From the NCBI GenBank assembly GCA_002291955.1, contig DBBA01000365.1, positions 1 to 38,720 of the forward strand: a DNA stretch of 38,720 nt. The letters are read 5' to 3'. The DNA comes from Rhodobacteraceae bacterium UBA996. GTDB taxonomy: Bacteria > Pseudomonadota > Alphaproteobacteria > Rhodobacterales > Rhodobacteraceae. The position numbers and the translations under genes are program-made. Shown one piece after another: positions 25,701 through 34,079 of the stretch (its first letter is position 1; each line of letters starts with the position of its first letter). The notes beneath the pieces were generated by a model that saw only the letters and a program-made list of their open reading frames with translations, was not told the origin of the DNA and ran no database searches.

Positions 25701-28700
25701 TGGAGAACATCGCGAACCGTGTCCCCAAGGACGCCTACAAGCCGATCCGGCGCGGGAGCGAGCCCCGCTTTACCGCCAACACCACCACCGATCGCATCTT
25801 CTCGGTGACGGTCGATGAAAAGGGCGAGGTCTTCCACGTTCTCGGCGACCAGATGGCGCCGATCGAGGATGTCGCCAAGATCAAGACCAGCGACGCATCG
25901 GAGACGACGCGGCGGATGAACCAGATGCGCACGCTGGTCGCGCTGCGCAAGGCCGCGGATGCCGTCATGGAAGCAGACCGGGCCGGGGCCGCGGATGCTG
26001 ACACCAAGCGCGCCGACCTCAAGAAGCTCTACCGCGCCTTCGTCAAGGACCACGGCAAGATCGCGGACAGTTTCGCCCTCAAGACGATGGTGAAGCTGCG
26101 CGACCCCAATGCCGGGTTCGTGGCGGCGCTGGAGACGCGCACCGGCGAGCCGTCTCCGATCATGGAACAGGCCACGGTTAGGGCGTCGCGAAAGCTGGAA
26201 AACCCCAGCATCCGGGATGCCTTCGTGATGGCGCGCAACGAGTCGGTCGTGCTGGATCTCGACCGCACCTCCGAAATCGCGGGGAAGCCCGTGGCCGAGG
26301 TTGTTGCCGACCTCGCCGAGTCCAAGGCAATCTACCGGACGCCAGGGGGCGGGTATGAGGCCGCGGACATCTATCTCTCCGGCAACGTCCGTCAAAAACT
26401 CCGCGATGCGAAGGACGCGCTTGCCAACGGCGAGGACATGCAGGCTTCGGTCGACGCCTTGGTCGCGGTGCAGCCCCCGGATGTCCCATACTTCCAGATC
26501 GAGGCCAGGTTCGGCGCGGATTGGGTCGGCGTCGAAGCCAACCGGCAGTTCATTGTCGAGACCCTGCAGATCCAGAACCCGCGAGACGACGATGTGGTGT
26601 TGGTCCGCGGTGCCACGGGCTGGCGCGTCGATCTCTCCGACCGGATCGCGCACATGGCCGGTATCAGCGACATCACCGGCGCGCCCGGGCCAGGCCGGCG
26701 CGGCACCGGCCTCAGCCTGCGTCGCTTCCTTGAGGCGACGCTGAACACACAGACCCTGACCGTCACCTATGACGCCGGCGAGGACGGCACGTTCAAGGAT
26801 ACCAAGGCGACTGAACAGGCCAACCAGAAGGCCGCCGACCTGCGCCAAAAGTTCGGGGCTTGGCTGTGGCAGGATCCCGAGCGCCGGGCCGAAATGGAGA
26901 TCGCCTACAACGAGGTGATGAACGCGGTGGCGCTGCCCGCATTCGATGGGTCGTTCCTGGAGTTCCCGGGCATGGCGTTGAAGCGCGGCGACGACCCGTT
27001 CAGCCTGCGCAAGCATCAGTCCGACGCGATCTGGAAGGGCATCCTGAACCAGCGGGGCATCTACGGCCACGAGGTCGGCACCGGCAAGACCATCACGATG
27101 ACCGGCATCGCCGTGGAAAGCCGCCGCTACGGTCTCGCCCGGAAGCCGCTCCTGATCGCACACAACGCCAACTCCGCGGCTGTCGCCTCCGAGGCGCAGG
27201 ACACCTATCCGGGCGCCAAGATCCTTTACATCAACAACTTGGCCACGGCCGAACTTCCGGCGCAGATGGCGCGGATCGCGACCGAGGATTGGGATCTGAT
27301 CGTGATCCCGCATTCGCTTCTGGATCGCATGGCGCTGTCTCGCGAGACGCTAGACGCCTTGGCCGCCGAAGACATCGCCGCCTACGAGAGGGAAGCGATC
27401 GAGGCGGCCGAGGCCGAGGGCGTCAACCTGACCGTGGACGACCTCGATGACGAGGCGAAGCTGAAGAAGATGCGGCTTCCCATCACCGCCAAGGAGATGG
27501 TGAAAGCGCGGCAACGCCTGATCGAGAACATCGAGAAGCAGGCGCAGCGCGCCAGCCGCGAAGGTGCGATCACGTTCGAGAAGCTGGGGATCGACATGAT
27601 CCTTGTCGACGAGAGCCACGAGTTCAAGAAGCCCCCGCTGGCGACGCGGATGCAGGTCAAGGGCCTCAACACCGGGACATCCAACAAGTCGCTGGCGCTG
27701 CGGTTCCTGACCTCCTACGTCAAGGGCCTGCGTGGCGGAACCGGTGTCCACGTCTTCACCGGGACGCCCATCACCAACACCCTCTCCGAAATCTACCACC
27801 AGATGTATTACGTCATGGACGACGTGATGCGGGAAAACCGCGTCGACACCTGGGACGGCTTCTTCAAGACCTTCGCCGACACCGTCGCTGATGTCGAACT
27901 GACCTCCACCGGTGATTTCGAAAACGTGGAACGCCTGGCCGCGTTTATCAACGTCTCCGAACTGCGCCGCATGGCTGGCCAATTTCTGGACATCGTGTTC
28001 GCGACCGAGATGCCTGAGTTCAAGCCGCGCGAGACGCCGTCGGGCAAGAACCTCAAGGCGCCTGACCTCACGGCCGAGGAACGCGACTATCTGGAGAACG
28101 GTCGTGCGGAAAAGCCGATCGGTCGGCCCTACAAGAAGGTGATCCACGACATCGGGCCCATGGGCGAGGATCAGCGCCGCATCCTCAACGAGGTCCGCTA
28201 CTACGCCCAGGAGTTCAAGGAGGCCGATGGGAAGACCCGGCGCGAGATCATGCTGGGCGGTGGGCCGAACGCGCCGATCGTCTACAACAACGTGCCCAAC
28301 CGCGCCTCCATGGATGCGAGGCTGCAGGAACCCGAGGCCGAGGATCATCCCGCCAGCAAGGCGAACCGGGCGGTGCGCAACATCGCGCGGATCTACAACG
28401 ACGAGCCCATGGCGACCCAAGTCCTGTTCATGGACGAGGGCTACAGCGATGAGACTGTCTCGACCAAGACCGACGAGCAGGGCAACAAGACCCGGACGAA
28501 GAAGAAACAGTTCAACCTCGCCAACGACATCGTCGAAAAGCTGGTCGCGCAGGGTGTGAAGCGCGAGGAAATCGCTATCGTCGCCGGGGGCGTCACCGCC
28601 GACCAGAAGAAGGCGGTTGCCGATGCCATGAACGAGCGCCGGATCAGGGTCGTGATTGGCCAGACCCGGACGCTTGGTGTCGGCGTCAACATGCAGAAGC

Positions 28701-31700
28701 ATCTGCGGGCGATGCACCACCTCGATGCGCCGTGGATGCCGGGCGACCTTGAACAGCGCAACGGGCGTGGTGAACGGCAGGGCAACACCTGGAACACGGT
28801 GCTGGAGTATCGGTATCTCACCGAGAGGCTCGACGGCCGCCGCTGGCAGGTGCTGGCGATCAAGGACCGCTTCATCAAGGCCTTCCTCAAGGCCAAGGAC
28901 GGTCAGCGGGTCATCGAGGGCGACGCCGTCGATGATGCGGAAACCATGGACGGCGCCAGCCTCGCCGAAACCCTGTCCGAGGCCGCGGGCGACCCGCGCC
29001 TGATGCAGATGACGAAGCTGGACAAGGGCATCAAGCGTCTCCGCGAGCGCGAGCGCATCCACACCTCCGGCATCGCGGATGCGGTCCGCAGGACCAAGGA
29101 GATCACCCGCCGCATCGAGTCCATCAACGAGCAGATGCCGCCGCTGCGGGACGACGCCGCCCATGTGGCGGCCCTGCGTGAGGCAGGCACGTTCACCGCC
29201 ACCATCGACGGCACCACCTACGACAACCGCCCCGACGCCGCCGAGGCCCTGAAAGCCTTCCTGGAAGCCCAGATGACCCGCATGGGCAAAGGCGAAACCC
29301 GCGTCCTGCCGGTCGAGGTGCAGGGCTTTGGCATCAAGCTCGAACGCTCGAAATGGTCGCTGCGTCCTGGCTTCGAAGACACCACCATCTCCATCATGCG
29401 GCGCAGCGAGATGGTCATCAACCAGCCCAGCCTGCCGTCGGTGGAGCAGAACATCCGGCGCGTCCCCGAAAGGCTGCAACAGCGCGAGGATGAACTGGCC
29501 AGCCTTGCGGTCCAGATGCAGCGCCTCGACCGCGCTAAGGCCGAGCCCTTCCATCAGGCCGACGAACTCGCCAAGAAGATTGCGCAACGCACGGAGATCG
29601 ATCGCGACCTGCAGATGAACCCGGTCCCGCCGCCGTCGTGGCTGCGCCAGGGCGCACCCGTGGACAGCCTGATCTATGTCGGTGACAAGGAGCGGGCCGT
29701 CACCGGGCATCGCTGGACCGCCGAGGACTGGTTTGTCGTCACCGACAAAGGCGACGTCCCCTACATGCAGGCCGCCAGCGAAACCGGTGTGCCGCTGTAT
29801 CAGGAACGCCCCTTTGTCGCCCCCACGATCGAGGAAGGGTCGAAACTGCGCGACGGGGCGAAGCGCGGCGAAGACCCGGGCGACGACACCACCGAGCGCG
29901 AAAGCCGGGATCCGGTGGGCGCCGATGTGGTGCTGACCGGCGACGAACTCGGCGAGTATGCCGACGTCCTGGACTTGGGGAAGCGCGCGTTCCGCTGGTA
30001 TCGGGAGAACTTGGTCAGCCAGGTCGTGGTCAACGAGGAAACGGGTTGGGAGGTCCGGTTCTCTCGGCGTGGAGCCGCGAAAACCAGCGGAGGCAAGGGC
30101 GAAGATCTCCTTCGGATGGTGCCGGGACTGCTCGGCATGATCGCCAAGGCCCGTTTTGTGTCCAGTGAGCCGCCGCGCGGCACCGACACCCAGATCAAGG
30201 CCGTCCATCGCTTCGCCGTCACCGTCGATTTGGCCGGTGCCAAGCACAACGTGGTCGTGATCCTCCGGGAAGCGCCCAACGGCACCTACCACTACGATCT
30301 CAGGCACATGAGTGAAGACGGCTCCCGCCAAGGTTCGGCCAGCTCTCCGGGCAAAGAAGCCAGTGCGAGGCCGTCGTCAGCGGGAGCCGACACCCTGAAC
30401 ATAGCGATCGTCGATCGCGCCGACAAGACGCCAGCAGGATGGGGTGCCATTGAAGCCGACCCCCAGCCCACTCGCGACGACATCGCGGAGTTGACGAGCG
30501 TTCTGAACCGCGAACTCGCCGACGCCGGGCTTGCCAGTGTTGTGACGGGCAAGGTCGTCCGCACTCTCCTGAACCGCCACGGCCGCGAGATCTCCGGCCG
30601 CTACGTCTCCAGCGGGAGCGAGCGGACCATCACCCTGTCGGGGAAACTCGACCCCGCGGGCGCCGCTGGCATCGCCCGGCATGAGATCGTCCATGCGATG
30701 CGCGATCCGAACCTGTGGGGGTCGGAATGGGGCCTGTTCACCCGGGCGGAATGGACTGGTCTGGTCCGCGCCGGTCGGGCCGACGCGCAGATCTCGGCCC
30801 GCATCGAGGCCGCCTATGAGGGCGAAAGCGAAGCGATCAAGTCCGAGGAGAGGGTCGCCGAACTCTACCGGGCGTGGAGGCGCGATTGGGACGCTCAGGG
30901 GCCGGTCCTGCGGGCTCTGCAGAAGATGGCGGCGTTCCTGACGGCGGCCGCCAACGCCTTCCGTGGCCGGGGCTTCCAGAGTGCGGCGCGGACCATGCAG
31001 GCGATGGCAGACGGGCGCATCGGTGCGCGGCGCCGGGCGACCGCGCGGGATCCCGGGACCGGCCGCTTCGCCCGGTATGCGGGCGAGAGGGAAGCCCGGA
31101 TCATGGAGCCCGAGGCCGATCGCGGGGCCCGGAACTGGATCACCAAAGCCGGCGATTTGGCGTCCTCGATGCTGACCGACGCCATGGGCACCGGCGGGGC
31201 CATCAACACGCTCGCCCTGGTGCCCGGCCGCGCCCTGTTCGAGGAACTTGGTCGGGATCTGATGAGCGCGGCCACCTATCTCGACCTCAAGGGCAAGATG
31301 GACGCCCTGCGCAACGACTGGCAGGCGAAGACTGCGGCTGTCGTGGACGACTGGACCAGCCTTGCCCGCAAGAAGCCGCGCGAGAACGCCGGCCTGATGC
31401 AGCTGATGCACGACACCACCAGGGCGGGGTTCGATCCCAGCGCCGCCTATCAGCCGCACCCGTCGCTGGAATGGGCGAAGAAGACCGTCAGCAACAGCCG
31501 CGCCGCCGACTACTGGCGTGACGCCGCCCAGACAATCATCGCCGGAGAGGCGGCGCGTCGGGCCACCTACGACACCTTCAAGGCCCGCTACGATGCCCTG
31601 CCCGCGGAGATGCAGGCGATGTATCGTCGCGTCCGCGACGGCTACACCGCGATCGCCGACGAGATGGAGAAGGCGGTGATCGAGAACATCGACACCGCCA

Positions 31701-33985
31701 TGGAGATCCAAGCGCGCCGGGCGCGGCGGGAACACGCGGCCCGGCTGCGCGAGATCGAGGATGACGGGCTGATCGGCCCGGAACGGGACGAGGCGATTGC
31801 CGAGGCCGAGAAGAATCTGGCGACGGCGATTGCCCGCAACGGCTGGTCGAAGAAGGCGCGGATGGCGAAACTGCGCCAGGTCTTCGAGAGCAACCGCCTC
31901 CAGGGCCCCTATTTCCCTCTGGCGCGCTTCGGCAAGTATTTCGTGACCGTCAGGGACGGCGACGGCAAGGTCGTCTCGTTCTCCCGGTTCGAGACCGAAC
32001 GGGAGCAGAAGAAGGCAGCGTCCGCGCTGGCGCGCGAGAAGGGTGTGACCGTCGACACCGGCGTTCTCGGCGACAAGGACACCGACCTGTCCCAGCATGT
32101 CAGCGCCGACTTCGTCGCCGATGTCATGGACATGCTGGGCGAGAATGCCAGCCCGGAGATGATGGAGGCGGTGTGGCAGCGGTGGCTGGAAACCCTGCCG
32201 GACTCGTCCATTCGTCTCTCCCAGATCCATCGCAAGAACCGCGATGGCTTCAGCACCGATGCGGTTCGTGCCTTTGCCCATCACCAGTTCCATGGGGCTC
32301 ACCAGCTTGCGCGCCTCAAGTTCGGGCTGCGGATGGAGGATGCTCTGGACGAGGCCCGGCTTGAGGCCGCCAAGGCCGACGATTCGAACCGGGCGGGCTT
32401 GGTGGTGGACGAGATGCAGAGGCGTCACGCCTTCACCATGAACCCGGCAGGAAGCCAGTGGTCGGCGATGGCGACCTCCTTGGCCTTCATCTGGTATCTG
32501 GGCGTCTCGCCGGCCGCGGCACTGGTCAACATCTCGCAGACCACGATCATGGGGCCGCCGATCATGAAGGCGGCGTTCCCGAAGGCGTCGTATGCGGACA
32601 TCACCCGGCATCTGGGCCGCGCGATGAGGGACTTCGCCAACCGTGGAATGACCGCAGGCGCCAGTGCGAGGCTGACCGCCGCCGAGAAGGCGGCGCTCGA
32701 TGACGCCTACGAGATGGGAGTGGTCGACAAGACCCAAAGCCACGACCTCGCCAGCGTGGCCGAGAACGGCATCGAGTATCGGGCACGCCGCGAGAAGATC
32801 ATGCGCGGCATCGCCTGGCTGTTCCACAAGGCCGAGGTGATGAACCGCGAGGTCACGTTCCTCGCCGCCTATCGTATCGGCGTCGAGGCGGGCATGGATG
32901 CCAAGGCCGCGATCGAAAACGCGGCCTCGATCACCTGGAAGACGCACTTCGACTACCAGAACACCAGCCGGGCCCGGTTCATGCAGGGCGACATCCCGAA
33001 GGTGATCTTCATCTTCAAGTCGTTCACCGTGAACATGCTGTGGCGGCTGTTCCGCGACACCCACCAGATGGTGAAGGGCAAATCGCCGGAAACGCGCCGG
33101 GAGGCGAGGACGCAGCTTGTGGGCATCACCATCTCGATGATGGCGCACGCGGGCATAACCGGCGTCTGGGGCTGGGGTCTGGCGATGACGCTGGCGGCCA
33201 TGTTCTTCCCGGACATGGACGACGACGATCTGGAAGCCGCGATCATCGACGCCGCCCTTCTGGAGGGCGACGGGGCGGGCGTGTCGGCCTGGAACTATGC
33301 GATGGGCATGGCCTTCAAAGGGATCCCGGGCCACGCCACCGGAATCGACCTCACCAACCGCATCGGGATGCCTGACCTCTGGTTCCGCAATGAAGAACGG
33401 GACATGAGCGGCGCTGAGACCTGGCAATACCTGGTCGGCGAGTTCTTGGGGCCGATCGCCGGGCTTGGGGCCAATTGGGCGCGGGCCGCCGACCTGCTCG
33501 GGCGTGGCGAATGGTGGCGGGCGACTGAGGCCGCGGTGCCCAAGTTCGTCCGGGACGTAATGAGGGGCGGCCGGTTCGCTTCCGAGGGCGTCGAGACGAT
33601 CAACGGCGACACCATCATCGAGAACGTCACCCCGCTGGAGGCGTTGGCGCAGGCCTCGGGCTTCACGCCGGCGCGACTGTCGGAACGGTATGCCACCAAC
33701 TCCCGAATGATGAACGCCGAGGAACGCATCGAAGGAGAGCGGACGCGCCTGCAACGGCGGGTCGGCGATGCGATCCGTGCGGGCGAGCCCGTTCCCGCGG
33801 GCCTGTGGGAAAAGGTGTCGGAGTTCAACCGCCGCTACCCCGAGTATCCGATCACCGCGGAAACGATCCGGGCGTCTGTGCGCAGCCGAGAGCAGGCCAG
33901 CGCGCGGAACGAGTTCGGTGTGGCCCTGAACCCGCGGCTGAACGACAGAATCCGGGCCGACGCCGGTGCGACGATCTACAACTAG
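19727..33985 (+). CDS. Giant polyvalent virion protein (DarB-like methylase/helicase fusion), 4752 aa
   Basis: Single open frame from the ATG at 19727. Domains in order: (1) a degenerate transglycosylase-like helix (EDAARRHNVGVNVLLAMQEN, about 45-65) and a hydrophobic region about 238-273; (2) an InPase-type polyvalent domain about 990-1125 (EWRGLTLSIENAKGS, ADYGRILGTEGADGDHVDFY); (3) an adenine methyltransferase about 1670-1940, with motif I LEPAMGVGNF and motif IV NWPF (1833-1836); (4) an SF2 helicase about 2425-3050, with Walker A GTGKT (K2454), DESH 2628-2631 and motif VI QRNGRGERQ from 3010; (5) a BECR/LPD3-type nuclease-like domain about 3420-3530; (6) metalloprotease motif HEIVH (3652-3656) with a later Glu near 3705; (7) a hydrophobic C-terminal region about 4240-4540. 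It is probably ejected to protect entering DNA, like P1 DarB. A second gene is overprinted at 24321-24662. Confidence 0.85.
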   Translation: MSDRNVFRPTAALGAIPPGVTPQNTATPPATPTAQAPTLKSAFEDAARRHNVGVNVLLAMQENELENPAGGIEGAAARADQRARDLAARVAAGRTPDQAILDVLGGDTRARDRILGRAAEFKATLYPREGAATEAQATGALSRLGLAFGRATSQAMRSGHDFSRDMAENAERSWLGQTFERLRKVAGVDAGTAEQRAEAIRTAPLSAVQQRATQNMAELAAAGFEIKGLGDIEGFGSAVQFVGENIAASLPYMGALLASGGASPAVGFVFGGAEINEEVKERLPDLPLEQRMRLAYGGGAAMAALDLFGLNKVFGGLLPSQVALRAVDGSLSSTLMKNGLSRGAARVIEAAIAEGSTELLQEGIVMGVTGAAGGQYSRDEVIERLTTAFAAGAGAGAGLRAPVEPVAQYRERQEDRARAAEAANLTPGVAAPGVAPVVGEPGFPQGPAAGVQLPAPPPMGPLEAAVAAAPPLPMREAPPPSQFPDLKPGGTVEIADQDEVVYNAVVLREDDMGVVLRIGGEEVALSAAEFDIARDRAAVNDPGGINAKSEATAQIKADTDQIAAITRQIETINAAAKQAGWNPALTRRRDEAVAKLQSLTEGDDTSLADSLAPPARSDPAAVSGGAPVDPVGAQPTGPVTTAAPAAQGAAMEAEGIGSSWDQMSADEREDALQRAGFSTPKGNLNPAGRKAIGAAWADLSGAVKARLDGAARPSSPLVLQPGQRVADVTDVTDVTDVTPPVPQPAPVGPRPPAVTGYTFKIADRLSPRQQKRMAKLRDSIAGEVIAELDGLARRAEMATRAKGGDIRQFDATGKGPDGTYDQGAVAVAEAQALLEAIIDDDTNLNMPERDEETGELVNDGGPLGNALQWIDNFEAYGFPTDKTETTDAPRPGNDAEAPPMPDSKVFPANDKTVALWSQAKKTGTVTPEAAAPPAPGAAPAAPTSPAPDAPPGAQDAPPPREEETPTREEFEAAASETNPSPTPAQAEAENYKTGKIEWRGLTLSIENAKGSTRRGTAPDGTEWSVKMPADYGRILGTEGADGDHVDFYMGPDPSSETVWIIDQKDPETGAFDEHKVMLGFKDSADAALTYTDGFSDGSGPKRLMQIRAMTVPEFKSWLPSAKKGPAGAGMTSGQIYRARNPQAAIFPIREKAAVLRGVPGTEKPEVDGVSFTWDASAKGWVFSRKHFDKVKDALGLTDEPLTVTSLGTGKTTKIDPLGPLRPGYERVVVRGQPTTKQTQTTEDGFVVKRRTNLTEVYAPDGSGFFSGAYDVPETKIEEAIEGWRAKTKAREDGPQRPKDARRRIGTNANGLPLFEDGRGVRSYVESGVRVSENVKVAPDGAITVDTSRRGGDFSTAEERIAATSRSKPTGPLPPDPADAGGAGVTQVTQPTLAAPSPKALKGLSEAENAELAALEAEFAARLKSQTNTGLDPEMVGMAFKIGSLYVRAGRRRFRQLIDAMMERMGLTLEQAQPYARNAYNQIRGNFELDGEDIADMDSDQDVIAEIRKMRAEASKKAPEPDTMASDTTEVEDADPQGDGANAGQVGEGGEPETDAGRGTTGEPAGDATDRGVEGAAPGPDAVDDRVGGAGRARPRRRRSDRADGDLFSPRGDEPGRGDGDGVEGLGDARSRRKQPQGAGRGNYRITDPEKLFAGGPKARFTKNRAAMEAFQRVRDEHREPTPEELDAMAAFIGWGSFGQELFQGTWDNPRPKEEWKEESAWLRDHLGKDAWISAQTSIINAHYTDPPTVKAMWDAVRAMGFKGGRILEPAMGVGNFFGLMPTEIAANSALTGIELEATTGGIAKMLYPDANIRIMGYEKSRVPDGFYDLVIGNWPFANVKVADRRYDRLNPSLHDYFFVKALDQVRAGGLVVGITSAFTMDGQKNAGIRQHLAKNAELVAAFRLPSGAFEKYAGTRVVTDIIILRKREAPILDVTGETWVNSSVWGDGRFNVNDYFQRDASRILGKLDKGHGTTYGKPGMIVQRPENIGELLENIANRVPKDAYKPIRRGSEPRFTANTTTDRIFSVTVDEKGEVFHVLGDQMAPIEDVAKIKTSDASETTRRMNQMRTLVALRKAADAVMEADRAGAADADTKRADLKKLYRAFVKDHGKIADSFALKTMVKLRDPNAGFVAALETRTGEPSPIMEQATVRASRKLENPSIRDAFVMARNESVVLDLDRTSEIAGKPVAEVVADLAESKAIYRTPGGGYEAADIYLSGNVRQKLRDAKDALANGEDMQASVDALVAVQPPDVPYFQIEARFGADWVGVEANRQFIVETLQIQNPRDDDVVLVRGATGWRVDLSDRIAHMAGISDITGAPGPGRRGTGLSLRRFLEATLNTQTLTVTYDAGEDGTFKDTKATEQANQKAADLRQKFGAWLWQDPERRAEMEIAYNEVMNAVALPAFDGSFLEFPGMALKRGDDPFSLRKHQSDAIWKGILNQRGIYGHEVGTGKTITMTGIAVESRRYGLARKPLLIAHNANSAAVASEAQDTYPGAKILYINNLATAELPAQMARIATEDWDLIVIPHSLLDRMALSRETLDALAAEDIAAYEREAIEAAEAEGVNLTVDDLDDEAKLKKMRLPITAKEMVKARQRLIENIEKQAQRASREGAITFEKLGIDMILVDESHEFKKPPLATRMQVKGLNTGTSNKSLALRFLTSYVKGLRGGTGVHVFTGTPITNTLSEIYHQMYYVMDDVMRENRVDTWDGFFKTFADTVADVELTSTGDFENVERLAAFINVSELRRMAGQFLDIVFATEMPEFKPRETPSGKNLKAPDLTAEERDYLENGRAEKPIGRPYKKVIHDIGPMGEDQRRILNEVRYYAQEFKEADGKTRREIMLGGGPNAPIVYNNVPNRASMDARLQEPEAEDHPASKANRAVRNIARIYNDEPMATQVLFMDEGYSDETVSTKTDEQGNKTRTKKKQFNLANDIVEKLVAQGVKREEIAIVAGGVTADQKKAVADAMNERRIRVVIGQTRTLGVGVNMQKHLRAMHHLDAPWMPGDLEQRNGRGERQGNTWNTVLEYRYLTERLDGRRWQVLAIKDRFIKAFLKAKDGQRVIEGDAVDDAETMDGASLAETLSEAAGDPRLMQMTKLDKGIKRLRERERIHTSGIADAVRRTKEITRRIESINEQMPPLRDDAAHVAALREAGTFTATIDGTTYDNRPDAAEALKAFLEAQMTRMGKGETRVLPVEVQGFGIKLERSKWSLRPGFEDTTISIMRRSEMVINQPSLPSVEQNIRRVPERLQQREDELASLAVQMQRLDRAKAEPFHQADELAKKIAQRTEIDRDLQMNPVPPPSWLRQGAPVDSLIYVGDKERAVTGHRWTAEDWFVVTDKGDVPYMQAASETGVPLYQERPFVAPTIEEGSKLRDGAKRGEDPGDDTTERESRDPVGADVVLTGDELGEYADVLDLGKRAFRWYRENLVSQVVVNEETGWEVRFSRRGAAKTSGGKGEDLLRMVPGLLGMIAKARFVSSEPPRGTDTQIKAVHRFAVTVDLAGAKHNVVVILREAPNGTYHYDLRHMSEDGSRQGSASSPGKEASARPSSAGADTLNIAIVDRADKTPAGWGAIEADPQPTRDDIAELTSVLNRELADAGLASVVTGKVVRTLLNRHGREISGRYVSSGSERTITLSGKLDPAGAAGIARHEIVHAMRDPNLWGSEWGLFTRAEWTGLVRAGRADAQISARIEAAYEGESEAIKSEERVAELYRAWRRDWDAQGPVLRALQKMAAFLTAAANAFRGRGFQSAARTMQAMADGRIGARRRATARDPGTGRFARYAGEREARIMEPEADRGARNWITKAGDLASSMLTDAMGTGGAINTLALVPGRALFEELGRDLMSAATYLDLKGKMDALRNDWQAKTAAVVDDWTSLARKKPRENAGLMQLMHDTTRAGFDPSAAYQPHPSLEWAKKTVSNSRAADYWRDAAQTIIAGEAARRATYDTFKARYDALPAEMQAMYRRVRDGYTAIADEMEKAVIENIDTAMEIQARRARREHAARLREIEDDGLIGPERDEAIAEAEKNLATAIARNGWSKKARMAKLRQVFESNRLQGPYFPLARFGKYFVTVRDGDGKVVSFSRFETEREQKKAASALAREKGVTVDTGVLGDKDTDLSQHVSADFVADVMDMLGENASPEMMEAVWQRWLETLPDSSIRLSQIHRKNRDGFSTDAVRAFAHHQFHGAHQLARLKFGLRMEDALDEARLEAAKADDSNRAGLVVDEMQRRHAFTMNPAGSQWSAMATSLAFIWYLGVSPAAALVNISQTTIMGPPIMKAAFPKASYADITRHLGRAMRDFANRGMTAGASARLTAAEKAALDDAYEMGVVDKTQSHDLASVAENGIEYRARREKIMRGIAWLFHKAEVMNREVTFLAAYRIGVEAGMDAKAAIENAASITWKTHFDYQNTSRARFMQGDIPKVIFIFKSFTVNMLWRLFRDTHQMVKGKSPETRREARTQLVGITISMMAHAGITGVWGWGLAMTLAAMFFPDMDDDDLEAAIIDAALLEGDGAGVSAWNYAMGMAFKGIPGHATGIDLTNRIGMPDLWFRNEERDMSGAETWQYLVGEFLGPIAGLGANWARAADLLGRGEWWRATEAAVPKFVRDVMRGGRFASEGVETINGDTIIENVTPLEALAQASGFTPARLSERYATNSRMMNAEERIEGERTRLQRRVGDAIRAGEPVPAGLWEKVSEFNRRYPEYPITAETIRASVRSREQASARNEFGVALNPRLNDRIRADAGATIYN
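21905..21940 (+). repeat. Four 9-bp tandem repeats in a linker of the giant gene
   Basis: GATGTGACA is repeated four times (last base of the fourth copy differs), encoding Asp-Val-Thr four times. It joins the N-terminal region to the next helical domain. Since 9 is a multiple of 3, copy number can change without breaking the frame. Similar short in-frame repeats occur at about 17980-18010 (Gly-Val-Ala) and 23875-23890 (Val-Thr-Gln). Confidence 0.85.
24321..24662 (+). CDS. Overprinted 113-aa protein nested in the giant gene
   Basis: ATG at 24321 with an ideal GGAGG (24310-24314) six bases upstream; TAA at 24660-24662. It is one base forward of the giant frame. By hand count about 88% of its codons end in G or C, against about 53% for the giant frame over the same bases, the reverse of the normal state. 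The product looks folded and helical: TAQTLARWAKAESRKLTQAG, LIEAWKGQRPDLMQSMTEWG, ALVALAHVVADRIAQTVISF, LREGMSQGEATEMAWRDWAM. The giant frame here is only Gly/Asp/Arg-rich linker (GDGDGVEGLGDARSRR). A GTG at 24590 in the giant frame, with GGAG upstream, could restart the downstream methylase part. No family recognised; its site suggests a link with the anti-restriction function. Confidence 0.75.
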   Translation: MRIPRETAQTLARWAKAESRKLTQAGEPPGSPLETQLIEAWKGQRPDLMQSMTEWGALVALAHVVADRIAQTVISFLREGMSQGEATEMAWRDWAMLDPAESNPKALDAATTA

Positions 33986-33993
33986 CCCGGGCG

Positions 33994-34057
33994 TTGCTGT
34001 CAGCGCCTCGCCCGTGGTATAGACGAGGGGACAACCGCTTGCGCAGGACGCGCTCGC
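33994..34057 (+). promoter_or_regulatory. Promoter and shared leader motif of the lysis operon
   Basis: TTGCTG (33994-33999) and TATAGA (34018-34023) are spaced 18 bases, as before the giant gene. TGCGCAGGACGCGCTCGC (34040-34057) is identical over 18 bases to 37475-37492, and GCGCAGGACG is shared with 19684-19693. It lies 39 bases before the ATG at 34080. It probably starts the lysis transcript. Confidence 0.5.
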
Positions 34058-34079
34058 CGCCACAAGGACGGTCGAGCCT

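Noticed and set aside
33986..34017. Terminator after the giant gene (CGGGCG...CGCCCG)
   Set aside because: Only six base pairs with a 16-base loop, no T-tract, and it overlaps a better promoter match.
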